Below, piece by piece: positions 6,613 to 6,718 of a stretch of DNA of 6,718 bases (position 1 is its first letter; every line of letters starts with the position of its first letter). Origin of the DNA: Desulfosporosinus sp. Lineage in GTDB: Bacteria > Bacillota > Desulfitobacteriia > Desulfitobacteriales > Desulfitobacteriaceae. Both the position numbers and the translations under genes were made by a program. The stretch is taken from positions 722 to 7,439 of the forward strand of contig PKWS01000201.1 of NCBI GenBank assembly GCA_003132105.1. Reading direction: 5' to 3'. The notes beneath the pieces are model-generated. The model saw nothing but the letters and a program-made list of their open reading frames with translations, did no database searches and was not told the DNA's origin.

Positions 6613-6706
6613 CGATGCACGATGCACGATGCACGATATTAGGCTACGAACTACGAACTACAATGCACGAATTCGAACTTCGAGCCTCGATCATCGTGCA
6701 TCGATA
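6613..6706. repeat. Imperfect heptad (7-base) repeat array with inverted arms
   Basis: Three perfect CGATGCA units (6613-6633) run on into CGAT. Two CTACGAA units follow (6644-6657), then degenerate units CTACAAT, GCACGAA, TTCGAAC, TTCGAGC, CTCGATC, ATCGTGC and ATCGATA, all seven bases long and in step to 6706. The CGA trinucleotide recurs at near seven-base steps across the whole stretch. The outer ends are inverted: TCGATGCACGATG at 6612-6624 is the exact reverse complement of 6692-6704. I see no coding potential and no T-run, so this is not a standard terminator. It starts three bases after the pilD stop. Confidence 0.8.
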
Positions 6707-6712
6707 AAGGGG
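6706..6712 (+). promoter_or_regulatory. Possible ribosome binding site of a gene beyond the window
   Basis: AAAGGGG is identical to the site proposed for pilD and lies six bases before the right edge, so a start codon could follow just outside. The same bases could instead belong to one arm of another repeat; the window ends before this can be judged. Confidence 0.3.
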
Positions 6713-6718
6713 TGTCCG

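Noticed and set aside
6613..6706. CRISPR array
   Set aside because: The units are seven bases with no unique spacers between longer repeats, so this is a simple tandem repeat.
1..6718. Com-type competence locus (comGA-GG)
   Set aside because: PilT is encoded here next to a full-length PilB with an N-domain and zinc site, and three PilV/W/X-like pilins are present. ComG loci lack PilT and have a different gene order.

Overview
The window is one strand-uniform operon segment for a type IV pilus (T4P) machine. All eight protein genes read on the + strand, packed with overlaps or gaps of 75 bases or less. The moderate base composition, purine-rich ribosome binding sites, GTG/TTG starts and lack of typical proteobacterial signatures suggest a Gram-positive (Firmicutes) anaerobe, perhaps of the Desulfitobacterium/Desulfosporosinus type. 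That placement is an inference from style and gene order, not something the sequence proves.

Layout. Bases 1-1267 hold three pilin-like proteins that resemble the PilV/GspI, PilW/GspJ and PilX/GspK classes of minor pilins. The first gene is cut by the left edge of the window. Bases 1270-5219 hold the motor and platform: the extension ATPase PilB, the retraction ATPase PilT and the inner-membrane platform PilC. After a 75-base gap comes a canonical major-type prepilin (5295-5783) with a very strong ribosome binding site. After a further 67-base gap comes the prepilin peptidase PilD (5851-6609), which processes all four pilins. The last 109 bases hold no gene. They carry an imperfect seven-base repeat array with inverted-repeat arms, followed by AAAGGGG, which may be the ribosome binding site of a gene beyond the window.

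How it works together. PilD removes the leaders and methylates the pilins. The minor pilins probably form a priming tip complex. PilC and PilB assemble the fibre and PilT disassembles it. A dedicated PilT argues for a retractile pilus rather than a PilT-less ComG competence apparatus. The alignment genes pilM, pilN and pilO are not in the window and may follow downstream.

Nothing here is a wholly new system. The points most worth a second look are the heptad repeat after pilD, the long out-of-frame overlap that hides the start of the PilX-like gene, the calcium-loop-like motif in the PilW-like pilin, and a c-di-GMP-type N-domain in PilB whose key contact residues are changed.
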